Shown here piece by piece: positions 51,601 through 61,357 of a DNA stretch of 64,000 nucleotides (its first letter is position 1; each line of letters opens with the position of its first letter). The DNA lies in assembly GCF_039536745.1 (NCBI RefSeq), contig NZ_BAAAZE010000005.1, positions 496,001 to 560,000 of the forward strand. Reading direction: 5' to 3'. The notes beneath the pieces are model-generated. The model did no database searches. It worked only from the letters and a program-made list of their open reading frames with translations, and had not been told where the DNA came from. Position numbers and translations under genes: made by a program. The DNA is from Actimicrobium antarcticum (GTDB lineage: Bacteria; Pseudomonadota; Gammaproteobacteria; Burkholderiales; Burkholderiaceae_D).

Positions 51601-54600
51601 TGGGGGTGTTCCTTGGCGCTGTTCAATAAATTGTCGACGACGCCGGCGAACTGAGTGACATCGATCGGCTTCGTGATGTAATCGGCGAAGCCGGCCGTGC
51701 GTCCGCGCTCGATATCATGCAGCATCGCATTCGCGGTCACTGCAATGACGGGAATGGTTTTCAGGTTGTCATCTGCCAGGAGCACCTTGAGTACCTGATA
51801 GCCGTCCATGCCCGGCATGTTGATATCAAGAAAAATCAGTTCGGGTCGGTGTGTCCGCGCCAGATCAAGTCCCAGCGTCGGTGTGTGCGCCGTCATCAGG
51901 TCGATGTCGGAGCGCGTGCCGAGCAGTCGCGCAAGGAGCCTGAGATTGGCAGGATTGTCATCGATACAGAGCACGCGTCGCGTGCGTACCTGGTGCGCCT
52001 TGTCCGCAGGCACCGACACGGAACTTGCTTCCAGTGTCACCATGGCTTCGTCCGGCAGTTCGATCCAGAAGGTGCTTCCGACACCGACCTCGCTATCGAC
52101 ACCTAATGCACCACCCATCATGTGTACCAACCGGTGTGTGATGGTCAGGCCGATACCGGTCCCCTCGGTCGTGCCGTATTCGGCACCAAGCCGGTTGAAT
52201 GGCTCGAACAGTGATGCCAAATGCTCTGCTGAAATACCAATCCCGGTGTCTGCCACGGTGACGCGCCAACGCTGGTTTGCGGCGGCCTGCACGCCAACCC
52301 GGATCTGGCCGCCTGCGTGGTTGTACTTGACGGCGTTGGAGAGCAGATTCAGAAGCACTTGCTTCAGGCGCGTGCGGTCGGCACGCACGGCCGCCTCGGA
52401 CGGCGCTGCACAGTGCACGGTAATCTGCCTTGCCTGTGCCAGTGGCCGGATCAATTGCCGACATTGCTCCACCAGGTCTGCCAGCGTCACCGACTCCAGC
52501 GACAACGACATCGTGCCAGACTCGACCTTTGCCAAATCCAGCACCTCGTTGATCAACTGCAGCAGATGACGACCACCCTTGAGAATTTCATGCACGTCTT
52601 CCTGCTGATCGTCGGTCAGGCGACTGTCATGCTCCAGTAGCTGCGCGAAGCCGAGGATGGCGTTCATGGGCGTACGCAACTCGTGACTCATGCTGGACAA
52701 GAATTCTGACTTGGCCAGATTGGCAAGCTCCGCGCCCGCGCGAGCGGCTACCAGATCAGCCTGCACCGCTTTTTGTTCGCTGATGTCGCTGAGGATACCG
52801 ATCATGCGCAGCGGCAGGTTCTCGCTGTCGCGCGCCACCACGGTGCCGCGCGACAGGACCCACTTGAAGCTGCCGTCCTTGCAACGCAAGCGGAATTCGA
52901 CACTGTAGCTGGCCGTCTCCCCTGTCAGATACGCGTCCAGCTTTTGCCGGGCCAGTGCCTGTTCGTCCGGATGAACACCGGCATTCCAGTCATCGATGGA
53001 AATCGTCAGCTCACCTTTGACGTAGCCAAGCATCGACTCGCAGTGCCCGGAAAGCAGCAGTTCACCCGTCGGCATCAGCCAGTCCCAGATACCATCGCCG
53101 GCGCCTTCGACGGCCATGACGAAACGCTCTTCGCTCTGCCGAAGCTGTTCCTTGGCGATAAAATAATCCGTCATATCCTGCACCGTGCCACTTAGGCGCA
53201 GCAATCGCCCATCGGCGGCTCGTTCGGCCCGCGCTTGCTGTTGCACATGTCTTATCGTGCCATCCGGACGCACGATGCGGTACATGACATCCAGCCTGCC
53301 AGTCTCCTTGGAGCGTTCGATGCTTTCGCTGACCAGTGTCCGATCGTCCGGATGTGTCGCGTTCTGGTAGGAGGTCAATTCTGGCGTGAAGGTAGCGGCA
53401 TCCTGACCGAGGATGTTGTACACCTCCTCCGACCAGTACAGCGCATGGTCCGGGAAAGTGATTTGCCAATGGCCCAGGCGCGCCAGCATCTGGGCCTGCC
53501 TGAGGCGCTGTCCGGTCTCGATCAGCGCTATTTCTGCCAGTTTGCGTTTATTGATACTTTGTACCACCCCGACCATGTTGCTTGCCTTGCCGTCTGCGTC
53601 GCGCACGACGTTGCCGCGGTTGAGCAACCAGAATACGGACCGGTCCGGCCACACCACGCGGTGCTCGATGTCGAGTGGTGCGTCGTCGTCAATGCAGGCC
53701 GTCAGCGCTGTTCGCAGCGCGGGAAGATCGTCCGGGTGCACCGTGTCAAGATAGTTGTCGATGCTGATTTCCGGCAGGCCTGGCGCTTGACCCAGCAACG
53801 GTGCCACGCCGTTCGACCAGAAAAATTTTCCAGTGCCGATGTTCCATTCCCAGGTACCCATGTTGGCGAATTCCTGGCCACGCTGCAGGCGCTCCTCGCT
53901 GACGATCAGCGCTTGCTTGCTCAGTTTCGTCGACGTAACGTCAGTGGCAATCATGATGTGCTGATACGGCAAGCCATCGGCATCGAGGAAAGGCACGATG
54001 CTGGCGTCAATCCAGTACATGCGGCCGTCGGGCCTCCGGTTGCAGATTTCACCGTGCCAGATCGCGCCGCCATTGATGGTTTGCCACATCTCTTCATAAA
54101 AAGCGAGGGGATGCATCCCCGACTTGAACATGCTGTGATTTTTTCCCAGAAGCTCCTCCCGACTGCATCCTGTCGCCTGGCAGTACTTGTCGTTGACGTA
54201 GGTGATCTGGCCCATGGCATCCGTTACGCTGACGATGGCGTGCGCGTCGACGGCCTGCTGGTGTCGATCGCGTTCGTAGAGCACTGCGCGCATGGCGTGG
54301 GTCGCCGCGCGGGATTCTTGCAGTCGTACCGACTCAAGCAATGCCTCGCGCGAATTCTGTTCGGCGAGCTTGCGCTCGGTGATGTCGCGCGACGACTTCA
54401 ACACCATCCATTCGCCCTTGACCTCCAGCACGGTGGCTGTGGCCTCGACCGGAAAGGTCGACCCATCCTTGCGCCGCTGTATGCCCTCGAAGGGGGATAT
54501 CGGAGTCGTTCGGCCTCGGGTGAAGATCTCCTGAAACAATGTCATGGTCAGAAGAACATCAACGTCCGAAATGTGCATCATGAGTAACTCGGACATGTCG

Positions 54601-56117
54601 TATCCGAGGCGCTCGCATGCCAGATCATTGGCGTATCGGATGCGTCCCGCCTTGTCGATCAGAAAATGGCCATCGCTAGCGTGATCGCTGAAGAATTTGA
54701 ATTGACGCAGGTCTTCCTCGGTCTCCCATTGCGCGGTGATATCGGTGCTGGTGCCAAACCAGCGCGTCACCTGGTTCTGTTCGCTCATGAGCGGCATCAC
54801 ACGGGTGAGGAACTGGCGGTACTGGCCGTCCGCGCCCCTGAGCGGAAAGACCATCTCGAATGGCTCGATCAGCAAGAGCGACGATTGCCATCGCGCCATC
54901 ACTTGCGGCAAGACCAGCGGATCATGCACGCTTTGCCAACCCCATCCTGCCAGTTGTTCGGCGCTGGCGCCGGCATAGTCGTACCAGCGGCGGTTGTACC
55001 AAAAGATACCGCCATCCGGATTCGCCATAAAACACAAGTGGGGAATTGACTCGGCCAGTTCACGGAATTGCTGCTCGCTGTCGGCCAGTTGACTGATCTG
55101 GCGGCGGCGCTCGGCCACATCGCGAAATACCAGTGCCAGGCCATCCTCGGATTGACCGCTGATGGCGACGGAACAGTCTTCGATCGCCGTTTCGGTACCA
55201 TTTTTCGCGATCAGAACAGTGTCATCGGCGTACCGGGTAACCGGCGCATCCCGGAGCGCTCTGAGTGCGGGATAATCGACCGTGTGTCCGCTCGACGCGC
55301 TGATCGCTCTAAACACGCTGAGCAAGGGCTTGCCGGCCGCGCTTGCCTGAGTCCAGCCAGTCAAGGTTTCGGCGACGGCATTCATATTGGTGACGTTGCC
55401 GTCGCCATCAGTCGTGATGACCGCATCCCCGATGCTGGCCAGCGTCGTCTGCAAATAATTGTGGCATAGCAGCTCACGCTCATCGCGGCTGGTCACATAG
55501 CGTCGCAACATGAAAAGAAAAGCCAGGATCGCCGACAAAGCGGCGCCGCCGATGGCGAAGTCCAGCATGATGAGGCGCTGGTAATTCGTCCCGGCGACCT
55601 CCTGACGAAGCAGGCGCTGGGTAGTCTCTTCCGCCTGCATCACATCGATGGCGGATCGCAGCGACTCCATCACATCCTTGCCGGCTCCCAGCAGCACGAT
55701 AGCGCGGGCGGCATCGAATCCCTTCCGGTCGAACAGGGTGATCGAGGCAGCGAGCTCGCCGAGTTTGGTGCTCGTCATCACTCGAACGCCACGCAAGCGC
55801 TTCTGCTGCACAGCGTTATCGATGGTCAGTTTGCCCAGCGCATCCAGTTTTTTTTGCAGAACGGTCACGGCAGAGGCATACGGGTTCAGATACTCGCGCT
55901 TGCCAGTGAGCAGGTAACCGCGCTGGCCGGTTTCCGCATCCTTGAGCGTCGAAAGTATGGATTCCAGCTCCATGAAGACCTGGTCAGTGTGTTCGACCGC
56001 GGCGACGTTTTTCCGTAGCAGTGTCGCTGAATAGAACGTACCCCACATGCCGGCAACCACGAGTGCGAAGACCAGGGCCAGACTGGAGATTAAGACAGGA
56101 GAGATTTTCGAGCGCAT
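51597..56117 (-). CDS. Large hybrid sensor histidine kinase (CHASE3, multi-PAS, HisKA, REC)
   Basis: 1506 residues from MRSKISPV at 56117. TM1 is about 7-29; the periplasmic CHASE3 domain carries DAETGQRGYLLTG (60-72); TM2 is about 182-204. A series of at least six PAS/PAC units follows (about 215-1110). HisKA has His1145 in SSMSHELRTPMNAILG, the HATPase has NLLSNAVKYN, DTGIGIS and GTGIGLT, and a C-terminal receiver has Asp1431 in IFLDINMPGMDG. There is no Hpt domain, so the phosphate route to the HD-GYP partner is either direct from His or via a separate Hpt. The longer open frame upstream of 56117 is not family-like. It overlaps the HD-GYP gene by ATGA. Confidence 0.93.
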   Translation of the reverse strand: MRSKISPVLISSLALVFALVVAGMWGTFYSATLLRKNVAAVEHTDQVFMELESILSTLKDAETGQRGYLLTGKREYLNPYASAVTVLQKKLDALGKLTIDNAVQQKRLRGVRVMTSTKLGELAASITLFDRKGFDAARAIVLLGAGKDVMESLRSAIDVMQAEETTQRLLRQEVAGTNYQRLIMLDFAIGGAALSAILAFLFMLRRYVTSRDERELLCHNYLQTTLASIGDAVITTDGDGNVTNMNAVAETLTGWTQASAAGKPLLSVFRAISASSGHTVDYPALRALRDAPVTRYADDTVLIAKNGTETAIEDCSVAISGQSEDGLALVFRDVAERRRQISQLADSEQQFRELAESIPHLCFMANPDGGIFWYNRRWYDYAGASAEQLAGWGWQSVHDPLVLPQVMARWQSSLLLIEPFEMVFPLRGADGQYRQFLTRVMPLMSEQNQVTRWFGTSTDITAQWETEEDLRQFKFFSDHASDGHFLIDKAGRIRYANDLACERLGYDMSELLMMHISDVDVLLTMTLFQEIFTRGRTTPISPFEGIQRRKDGSTFPVEATATVLEVKGEWMVLKSSRDITERKLAEQNSREALLESVRLQESRAATHAMRAVLYERDRHQQAVDAHAIVSVTDAMGQITYVNDKYCQATGCSREELLGKNHSMFKSGMHPLAFYEEMWQTINGGAIWHGEICNRRPDGRMYWIDASIVPFLDADGLPYQHIMIATDVTSTKLSKQALIVSEERLQRGQEFANMGTWEWNIGTGKFFWSNGVAPLLGQAPGLPEISIDNYLDTVHPDDLPALRTALTACIDDDAPLDIEHRVVWPDRSVFWLLNRGNVVRDADGKASNMVGVVQSINKRKLAEIALIETGQRLRQAQMLARLGHWQITFPDHALYWSEEVYNILGQDAATFTPELTSYQNATHPDDRTLVSESIERSKETGRLDVMYRIVRPDGTIRHVQQQARAERAADGRLLRLSGTVQDMTDYFIAKEQLRQSEERFVMAVEGAGDGIWDWLMPTGELLLSGHCESMLGYVKGELTISIDDWNAGVHPDEQALARQKLDAYLTGETASYSVEFRLRCKDGSFKWVLSRGTVVARDSENLPLRMIGILSDISEQKAVQADLVAARAGAELANLAKSEFLSSMSHELRTPMNAILGFAQLLEHDSRLTDDQQEDVHEILKGGRHLLQLINEVLDLAKVESGTMSLSLESVTLADLVEQCRQLIRPLAQARQITVHCAAPSEAAVRADRTRLKQVLLNLLSNAVKYNHAGGQIRVGVQAAANQRWRVTVADTGIGISAEHLASLFEPFNRLGAEYGTTEGTGIGLTITHRLVHMMGGALGVDSEVGVGSTFWIELPDEAMVTLEASSVSVPADKAHQVRTRRVLCIDDNPANLRLLARLLGTRSDIDLMTAHTPTLGLDLARTHRPELIFLDINMPGMDGYQVLKVLLADDNLKTIPVIAVTANAMLHDIERGRTAGFADYITKPIDVTQFAGVVDNLLNSAKEHPQ

Positions 56118-56338
56118 GTGCTGTTCCAGGGTGAACGGCTGGGGCAGATCATTTCTGGTGCCGCCTGAACAAAGAACCGTGTTGACTACTTTTACTGCAC
56201 ACGGCTCAGGCAAACTACAAGCCGTTGAGTCAGCGCCGATTTTTTGGCTGGATATCTCCAGCACCTCACCTTTGCCATTAGCAATTCAAACCCTTTGCTC
56301 GCTTGCTTGAGCTTGGAATAGCAGGCGTGCAGCAGTTC

Positions 56339-56374
56339 CGGAATTGCGGGGTTTGCGGGGTTTGCCGGGTCTGC
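56339..56374. repeat. Degenerate 9-bp tandem repeat
   Basis: GGGGTTTGC occurs twice in tandem (56348-56365), followed by the variant CGGGTCTGC and preceded by a weaker copy ending ATTGC. About four units. Confidence 0.6.
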
Positions 56375-56589
56375 CGTAAGTCAGCCTGAAACACTTGCCG
56401 AGTGTAACTGGTAGTAAAGTTGAGTTCAGGTAGTATTAAATGAATCTAAGCGGTCGCTGTGCTGAAAATTACATGCTGGTGTTGATGTCGTTGTGGAAGA
56501 GAAGCTGGTATGTAGCCATCGAAGGAGGCTGGCTAATACGACCAACAGCTCTGATTGAAATCATCGTCATGATGTCGATCACGCAGACT

Positions 56590-56619
56590 TGTAGATTGGG
56601 CTTTGCAGCCCGACCTACA
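56590..56619. repeat. REP-like hairpin
   Basis: TGTAGATTGGGCT (56590-56602) pairs with AGCCCGACCTACA (56607-56619) with two mismatches that become G-U type pairs in RNA on one strand, around TTGC. Elements of the form TGTAGG...GGGC...GCCC...CCTACA are dispersed in many proteobacterial genomes. Located 30 bases past the livF stop. Confidence 0.5.
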
Positions 56620-56648
56620 GACGGTTGTTTGCACGGTGAAATTTTTGC

Positions 56649-57362
56649 TCAGCCGCCCAGATACGCCTCAACCACCTTTGGATCATCCAGCAAGTCCTGG
56701 CCGCTACCGGTCAGTACCACCTTGCCGGTCTCCAGCACATAGCCGCGTTGGGCGATGCGCAGTGCCTGCCGCACATTTTGCTCGACCAGCAAAATCGTCA
56801 ATCCCGTTTTGTTGATCTCTTTCAGGATGCGGAAAATTTCCTGCACCATCAACGGTGCCAGTCCCATCGATGGTTCATCCAGCAGCAGCACGCGTGGTTT
56901 GGCCATCAGCGCACGGCCGATCGCCAGCATTTGCTGCTCGCCACCGGAGAGGTTGCCGGCCAGCCCGTCGCGGCGATTTTTCAGGACCGGGAACAGGGTG
57001 TAGACCCAGTCGAGGTCGCTGGTGATGCCGCTCTTGTCCTTGCGCGCGTAGGTGCCCAGTGCCAGGTTTTCACTGACGGTCAGGGTCGTCAGGATGGCGC
57101 GACCTTCGGCGACCTGTACCACGCCGCGACCGACGATCTGGTGCGGCGCCAGCGTGGTGAGATCGGTGCCATCGAACAGTACCTGGCCGCGAGTCGCTTT
57201 CAGCAAACCCGAGATCGCCAGCAGTGCCGTACTTTTTCCGGCACCGTTGGCGCCCACCAGCGCCGTGATTTCGCCTTCATTGAGGGCCAGGTCGATGCCC
57301 TTGACCGCTTCGATCTGGCCATACGCCACGGACAGATCGGTGACCTGCAAAATCGCACTCAT
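56649..57362 (-). CDS. livF: Branched-chain amino acid type ABC transporter ATPase LivF
   Basis: 237 residues. Walker A is GANGAGKSTALLAI, signature LSGGEQQMLAIGRAL, Walker B RVLLLDEPSMGLAP. The combination with LivG is typical of the hydrophobic amino acid transporters. Last gene of livKHMGF; its start overlaps livG by four bases. Confidence 0.95.
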   Translation of the reverse strand: MSAILQVTDLSVAYGQIEAVKGIDLALNEGEITALVGANGAGKSTALLAISGLLKATRGQVLFDGTDLTTLAPHQIVGRGVVQVAEGRAILTTLTVSENLALGTYARKDKSGITSDLDWVYTLFPVLKNRRDGLAGNLSGGEQQMLAIGRALMAKPRVLLLDEPSMGLAPLMVQEIFRILKEINKTGLTILLVEQNVRQALRIAQRGYVLETGKVVLTGSGQDLLDDPKVVEAYLGG

Positions 57363-58117
57363 GCTTCTTCCTTGCCCAGATAGGCCTCGATCACTTCCGG
57401 ATTGGTCTTGATGTCATCGGGCGTGCCCTCGGCGATGATGCGGCCGAAATTCAGTACGGCGATGCGGTCGCACAGACCCATGACGAAGCGCATGTCGTGC
57501 TCGATCAGGAACACCGTAAAACCGCGCTGCTTGATGTTAACGATCTCGGCCATCAGCTCGGTTTTTTCGGAGGGGTTCATGCCGGCTACCGGTTCATCGA
57601 GCAGCAGCAGCTTCGGTTCGGTCGCCAGTGCACGGGCAAATTCGAGCCGGCGCTGTTCGCCATACGACAGGCTTTCGGCCAACAGGTGCGCCTTGTGATC
57701 CAGTCGCACCCACGACAATAATTCTCGGGCACGTTCGCGTGCCTTGGCTTCGGCATCGCGAAAGCCGGGCAGGTTGAACAGCAACCCGGCAAAGCCGTAG
57801 TCGAGATGGTCATGCATGCCAACGACGACGTTTTCCAGCAAGCTCATTTCCTTGAAAATACGGATGTTCTGGAAGGTGCGGGCAATCCCGAGTTCGGTGA
57901 TTTTGTGCGGCGCGACCGCACCGAGGTCCTTGCCGTTGAAGACGATCTGACCACCGGTGGGCCGTAACAGGCCGGTGAGCAAATTGAACACCGTGGTCTT
58001 GCCGGCGCCGTTCGGTCCGATCATGCCGAAGATGCCGCCCTGCGGCACCGTGAAGCTGACGTCCTGCAGCACTTTCAGGCCGCCGAACTGCTTGCTGATC
58101 TGATTAAATTGCAGCAT
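57359..58117 (-). CDS. livG: Branched-chain amino acid type ABC transporter ATPase LivG
   Basis: 252 residues. Walker A GPNGAGKTTVFNLL, signature LSYGEQRRLEFARAL, Walker B KLLLLDEPVAGMNPSEK, with the extended LivG helical region after the D-loop. It shares one base with the end of livM and overlaps livF by four bases. Confidence 0.95.
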   Translation of the reverse strand: MLQFNQISKQFGGLKVLQDVSFTVPQGGIFGMIGPNGAGKTTVFNLLTGLLRPTGGQIVFNGKDLGAVAPHKITELGIARTFQNIRIFKEMSLLENVVVGMHDHLDYGFAGLLFNLPGFRDAEAKARERARELLSWVRLDHKAHLLAESLSYGEQRRLEFARALATEPKLLLLDEPVAGMNPSEKTELMAEIVNIKQRGFTVFLIEHDMRFVMGLCDRIAVLNFGRIIAEGTPDDIKTNPEVIEAYLGKEEA

Positions 58118-58986
58118 CAGATCTCCTTGTTGGTTGTGCGGCGCTGCCAGAATCCACGGATACGGCTTGGGTCCCAGATGCCTTTTGGCAGGTACAGAAT
58201 GACGACAATCAGGATCAGGCCATTGAAGGCCAGGCGGAAGCTCTTGAACTCACGCAGGACTTCCGGCAACAGGGTCAGGATGGTGGCGCCGATGGTCGGC
58301 CCGATCAGGTTGCTGGTGCCACCGAAAACGGCCATGGTCAGGATATCGACTGCATTCTCGAACGCGTAATTGCCCGGTCCGATGGTGAAGGTGTAATGGG
58401 CATTGAGGCCACCGGCGACACCGGCAATGACGGCGCCAGTGACGAACGCCAGCAGTTTATAAGCCGACACATTGATCCCCATCAGGCGTGCTGCGACTTC
58501 ATCGGCCTTGATGGCTTCAAAGGCGCGCCCGATTTTCGAGCGACGCATGCGGGCCAGCACGTACAGAGTGAGCAAGAGCAGCAACAGGATGTGCCAGAAC
58601 TCGGTTTTTTGCGGAATGCCGTTCAAGCCCATCGGGCCGCCGGTAATGTCCATGTTAAGCACGATCACGCGCACCACTTCGCCGAAGCCGAGCGTGGCCA
58701 TGGCCAGATACACGCCCGATAGTCGCAGCGTCGGGATGCCGATAATGAGTGCCACCAGCGCCGGCAAGACGCCTGCTGCCAGCAAGGCAACCGGAAACGA
58801 CAAGCCGGTTTGCATCGTGATCATGGACGCGGCATACGCGCCGATGCCCATGAACGCGGCATTCGCCAGCGACAGCAAACCGCAAGACAGCGTGATGTAA
58901 ATCGACAGCGCCAGCATCGCGTTGACGCCGATGCTGAAGATGACGGTGTTGTATGTCGACCAGAAAGCTTCCCACCATTCCATCAT
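58117..58986 (-). CDS. livM: Branched-chain amino acid type ABC transporter permease LivM
   Basis: 289 residues with about eight membrane helices. The GRAFEAIKADEVAARLMGINV block is the permease loop that contacts the ATPases. It follows livH by one base and shares a base with livG. Confidence 0.93.
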   Translation of the reverse strand: MMEWWEAFWSTYNTVIFSIGVNAMLALSIYITLSCGLLSLANAAFMGIGAYAASMITMQTGLSFPVALLAAGVLPALVALIIGIPTLRLSGVYLAMATLGFGEVVRVIVLNMDITGGPMGLNGIPQKTEFWHILLLLLLTLYVLARMRRSKIGRAFEAIKADEVAARLMGINVSAYKLLAFVTGAVIAGVAGGLNAHYTFTIGPGNYAFENAVDILTMAVFGGTSNLIGPTIGATILTLLPEVLREFKSFRLAFNGLILIVVILYLPKGIWDPSRIRGFWQRRTTNKEI

Positions 58987-58987
58987 C

Positions 58988-59869
58988 TCAGGCCTTCCTT
59001 TCCAGCACTTTGCCGAACATGCCCGAAGGCCGTACCAGCAGGATCAGGAACAGCAAGCCAAACGCGACGGCATCGCGGAAGTCGCTCGACAGATACGCCA
59101 CGCTCATGACTTCGGCAAAGCCCAGAAACAGACCGCCTATCATGGCGCCGCGTATGTCGCCCATGCCGCCCAGGATGATGACGGCGATGCCCTTGTGCAG
59201 CATCGGTTGTCCCATGAAGGGCGATATGGCATTGAACGACAGGCCCACCAGCACGCCGGCGACGCCACCCAGTGCAGCGGCAGTGAAGGAGGTCAGCAGG
59301 AACAGGCCTTCGACATTGATACCCAGCAGGGCGGCGGCTTTGGGTGATTCGGCGATGGCACGCAAGGCGCGACCAAGTTGCGTGCGGCGCATCACCACCA
59401 GCAGCACGATCATCAGCACGAAGGAAATCGCCACGATGCCGATCTGGACGGCGGTGACATGCAGGTCACCGAAGCTGATGCTTTGTTCAGGTATCGTCCC
59501 GACCGGAAAACGTTTGTTCTCGGCACCGAACAGGCCTTGTGCCAGATTGGTCAGCATGATCGCCACGCCAATCGACGCGATCATCGGAGACAGATGGGGG
59601 GCATTGCGTTTGCGCAGCGGTCGCAAGACCAGATAGTCGACCACCAGGCCGATCACGCCGGTCACGAGCATCGCCACCAGCAGCGCCAGCCAGAGTGGCA
59701 GCGCCATTTTTTCGACCAGCAGCAGGGCCGAATAACTGCCCAGCATGAAGATCGCGCCATGCGATAAATTGATGACGCCAAGCACGCCGAATACCAGCGT
59801 GAAACCCAGTGCAAACAGCGCATACACGCTGCCCAGCGACAGGGCGTTAATCAGTTGTTGTTCGAGCAT
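58988..59869 (-). CDS. livH: Branched-chain amino acid type ABC transporter permease LivH
   Basis: 293 residues, about eight membrane helices. GRALRAIAESPKAAALLGINV is its ATPase-contact loop. It is separated from livK by 82 bases containing a hairpin, which is common where the binding protein is made in excess over the membrane parts. Confidence 0.94.
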   Translation of the reverse strand: MLEQQLINALSLGSVYALFALGFTLVFGVLGVINLSHGAIFMLGSYSALLLVEKMALPLWLALLVAMLVTGVIGLVVDYLVLRPLRKRNAPHLSPMIASIGVAIMLTNLAQGLFGAENKRFPVGTIPEQSISFGDLHVTAVQIGIVAISFVLMIVLLVVMRRTQLGRALRAIAESPKAAALLGINVEGLFLLTSFTAAALGGVAGVLVGLSFNAISPFMGQPMLHKGIAVIILGGMGDIRGAMIGGLFLGFAEVMSVAYLSSDFRDAVAFGLLFLILLVRPSGMFGKVLERKA

Positions 59870-59889
59870 AGTCCCTGCATGAAATGAAG

Positions 59890-59925
59890 CTGCGGCATGG
59901 CCGGCGCGAACCGGAAATGCCGCAG
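59890..59925 (-). promoter_or_regulatory. Hairpin between livK and livH
   Basis: CTGCGGCAT (59890-59898) pairs with ATGCCGCAG (59917-59925), with an inner CCGG/CCGG extension. In the minus-strand transcript the T-run comes before and not after the stem, so it is not an intrinsic terminator. It could protect the livK message from 3' decay. Confidence 0.5.
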
Positions 59926-59951
59926 AAAAAAATGACTGCCGAAACTGAAAT

Positions 59952-61109
59952 TTACTTCAGCAAGACGAACTTGCCACCCTTGGCAATGTTGACGATGGCA
60001 TCCTGATCCGCATCGTAGCCGGCTGGTTTGCCATCCTTGCCAGTGGCGCGGCTGAAGGCAAATGCGCCGGTTGCACCATCGAGTTTGACTGCTGGCAGCG
60101 CTTCGGCCAGCGCCAGACGATCCTTGTCGAGTGCGCCGGTCAGTTTTACTTTCTTGAGGGCGTCGGCGACGATGTGGATGGCGTCATAGGCTTGCGCGGC
60201 AAACTGATCCGGGTCGGCATTGAACCTGGCTTTGTAGGCAGCGATGAAGGCCTTGTTGGTCGGCGTCAGGTTCTCGGACGACCATGGGCTGCCCATCACG
60301 GTATTGTCGGCGGCATCTTTGGCGATTTCGAACAGCTTCGGCGAGTTAAAGCCGTTACCACCGATGAACGGTTGCTTCATGCCCAGCGTGCGGGTTTGCA
60401 AAATGATGTTGGCGGCTTCTTCGGCCAGGCAGGAACAGACGATGGCGTCCGGATTGGTGGCTTTGATCTTGGTCAGCTGCGCCTTGAAGTCGACGTCGCC
60501 CTTGGCATAGGTTTCGGTGGCGGTGATCTGGATTTTCTGGGCATCGAGCGTGGTTTTGAAAACGTCGTAGCCGCTTTTGGTAAAGGCGTCGTCGTTACCG
60601 TAGACGACCGCCACTTTCTTGATGCCGAAATGCTTGACGGCGGCTTTGGTCGTCACTGGCAACACGTCGGCTTCCATGACCGAATTGCGGAACACAGTTG
60701 CACCCATGGCGCTGATGCCATCGGCGGTATTGCTGGTGCCGAAGACGACGACCTTGCTCGCTACGGCGATCGGGTCGGCAGCAAAGGCCGAGTTCGATAG
60801 TGTCGGACCAAACACCATCAGGACCTTGTCCTGGAAAATCAGTTTCTTGAAAACGTTGATGGCTTCTTCTTTTTTGCCTTGCTCGTCTTCGATCACGAGG
60901 GTCAGCTTGTTGCCATTGACGCCGCCCTTGGCATTGATTTCGTCTGCGGCGAGGGTCAGGCCATTCTTGATTGCGATACCGTATTTTGCAGCGGGTCCGC
61001 TCAGGGCTTCTGCGGCGCCGAGCTTGATGTCAGCGGCAAACGCCGAGCAGCCGATACCGGCTGCGATCAGGGCGAGGGTAAGTTTTTTGATGGTAAACAT
61101 GGTGCGCAT
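59952..61109 (-). CDS. livK: Periplasmic amino-acid-binding protein LivK-like
   Basis: 385 residues. A signal peptide (about 1-26, ending CSAFA) precedes DIKLGAAEALSGPAAKYGIA, the usual start of the mature HAAT binding fold, with EDEQGKKEEAINVFKKLIFQ and the hinge segments. It brings substrate to LivHM. The first ATG (61109) has GGAG five bases upstream. Binding specificity (Leu/Ile/Val, other amino acids, amides or urea) cannot be read from sequence; the gene order alone does not fix it. Confidence 0.92.
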   Translation of the reverse strand: MRTMFTIKKLTLALIAAGIGCSAFAADIKLGAAEALSGPAAKYGIAIKNGLTLAADEINAKGGVNGNKLTLVIEDEQGKKEEAINVFKKLIFQDKVLMVFGPTLSNSAFAADPIAVASKVVVFGTSNTADGISAMGATVFRNSVMEADVLPVTTKAAVKHFGIKKVAVVYGNDDAFTKSGYDVFKTTLDAQKIQITATETYAKGDVDFKAQLTKIKATNPDAIVCSCLAEEAANIILQTRTLGMKQPFIGGNGFNSPKLFEIAKDAADNTVMGSPWSSENLTPTNKAFIAAYKARFNADPDQFAAQAYDAIHIVADALKKVKLTGALDKDRLALAEALPAVKLDGATGAFAFSRATGKDGKPAGYDADQDAIVNIAKGGKFVLLK

Positions 61110-61285
61110 GGAATCTCCGGAAGTCGCGTGTCTCTGCTGTTATGGGGCACCGCTTCATGCAGCGCGGGCAGTGTTTTTGAAAAGCACGACCGTGAGGGTA
61201 GCAGGGTCTGCCGGATGCATCAACTGTGGAGAGCCGCGGACACGGGGGCGCATCATAGGAATCGGTTGATCAGTGAAACCAGAAC

Positions 61286-61325
61286 AAAAAAAACCGGCTG
61301 CCAACCCTTGCGAGTTGGCAGCCGG
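61286..61325 (-). terminator. Intrinsic terminator of the lipoprotein gene
   Basis: CCGGCTGCCAAC (61294-61305) pairs with GTTGGCAGCCGG (61314-61325). On the minus strand eight T residues follow (complement of 61286-61293). It ends the DUF4331-lipoprotein unit. Confidence 0.92.
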
Positions 61326-61357
61326 CAGCCGATGTTTGTCGGCGTTGCGGTCGCTAA

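Larger units (their letters stand above)
56118..56648. other. Intergenic region with short repeats
   Basis: About 530 bases between livF (ends 56649) and the hybrid kinase. It holds a short tandem repeat (56339-56374) and a REP-like hairpin (56590-56619). No gene is supported; frames there have no similarity and no ribosome sites. Confidence 0.45.

Noticed and set aside
53235..54587. A 450-codon open frame on the plus strand inside the hybrid kinase
   Set aside because: It is antisense to well-conserved PAS domains and has no ribosome site.
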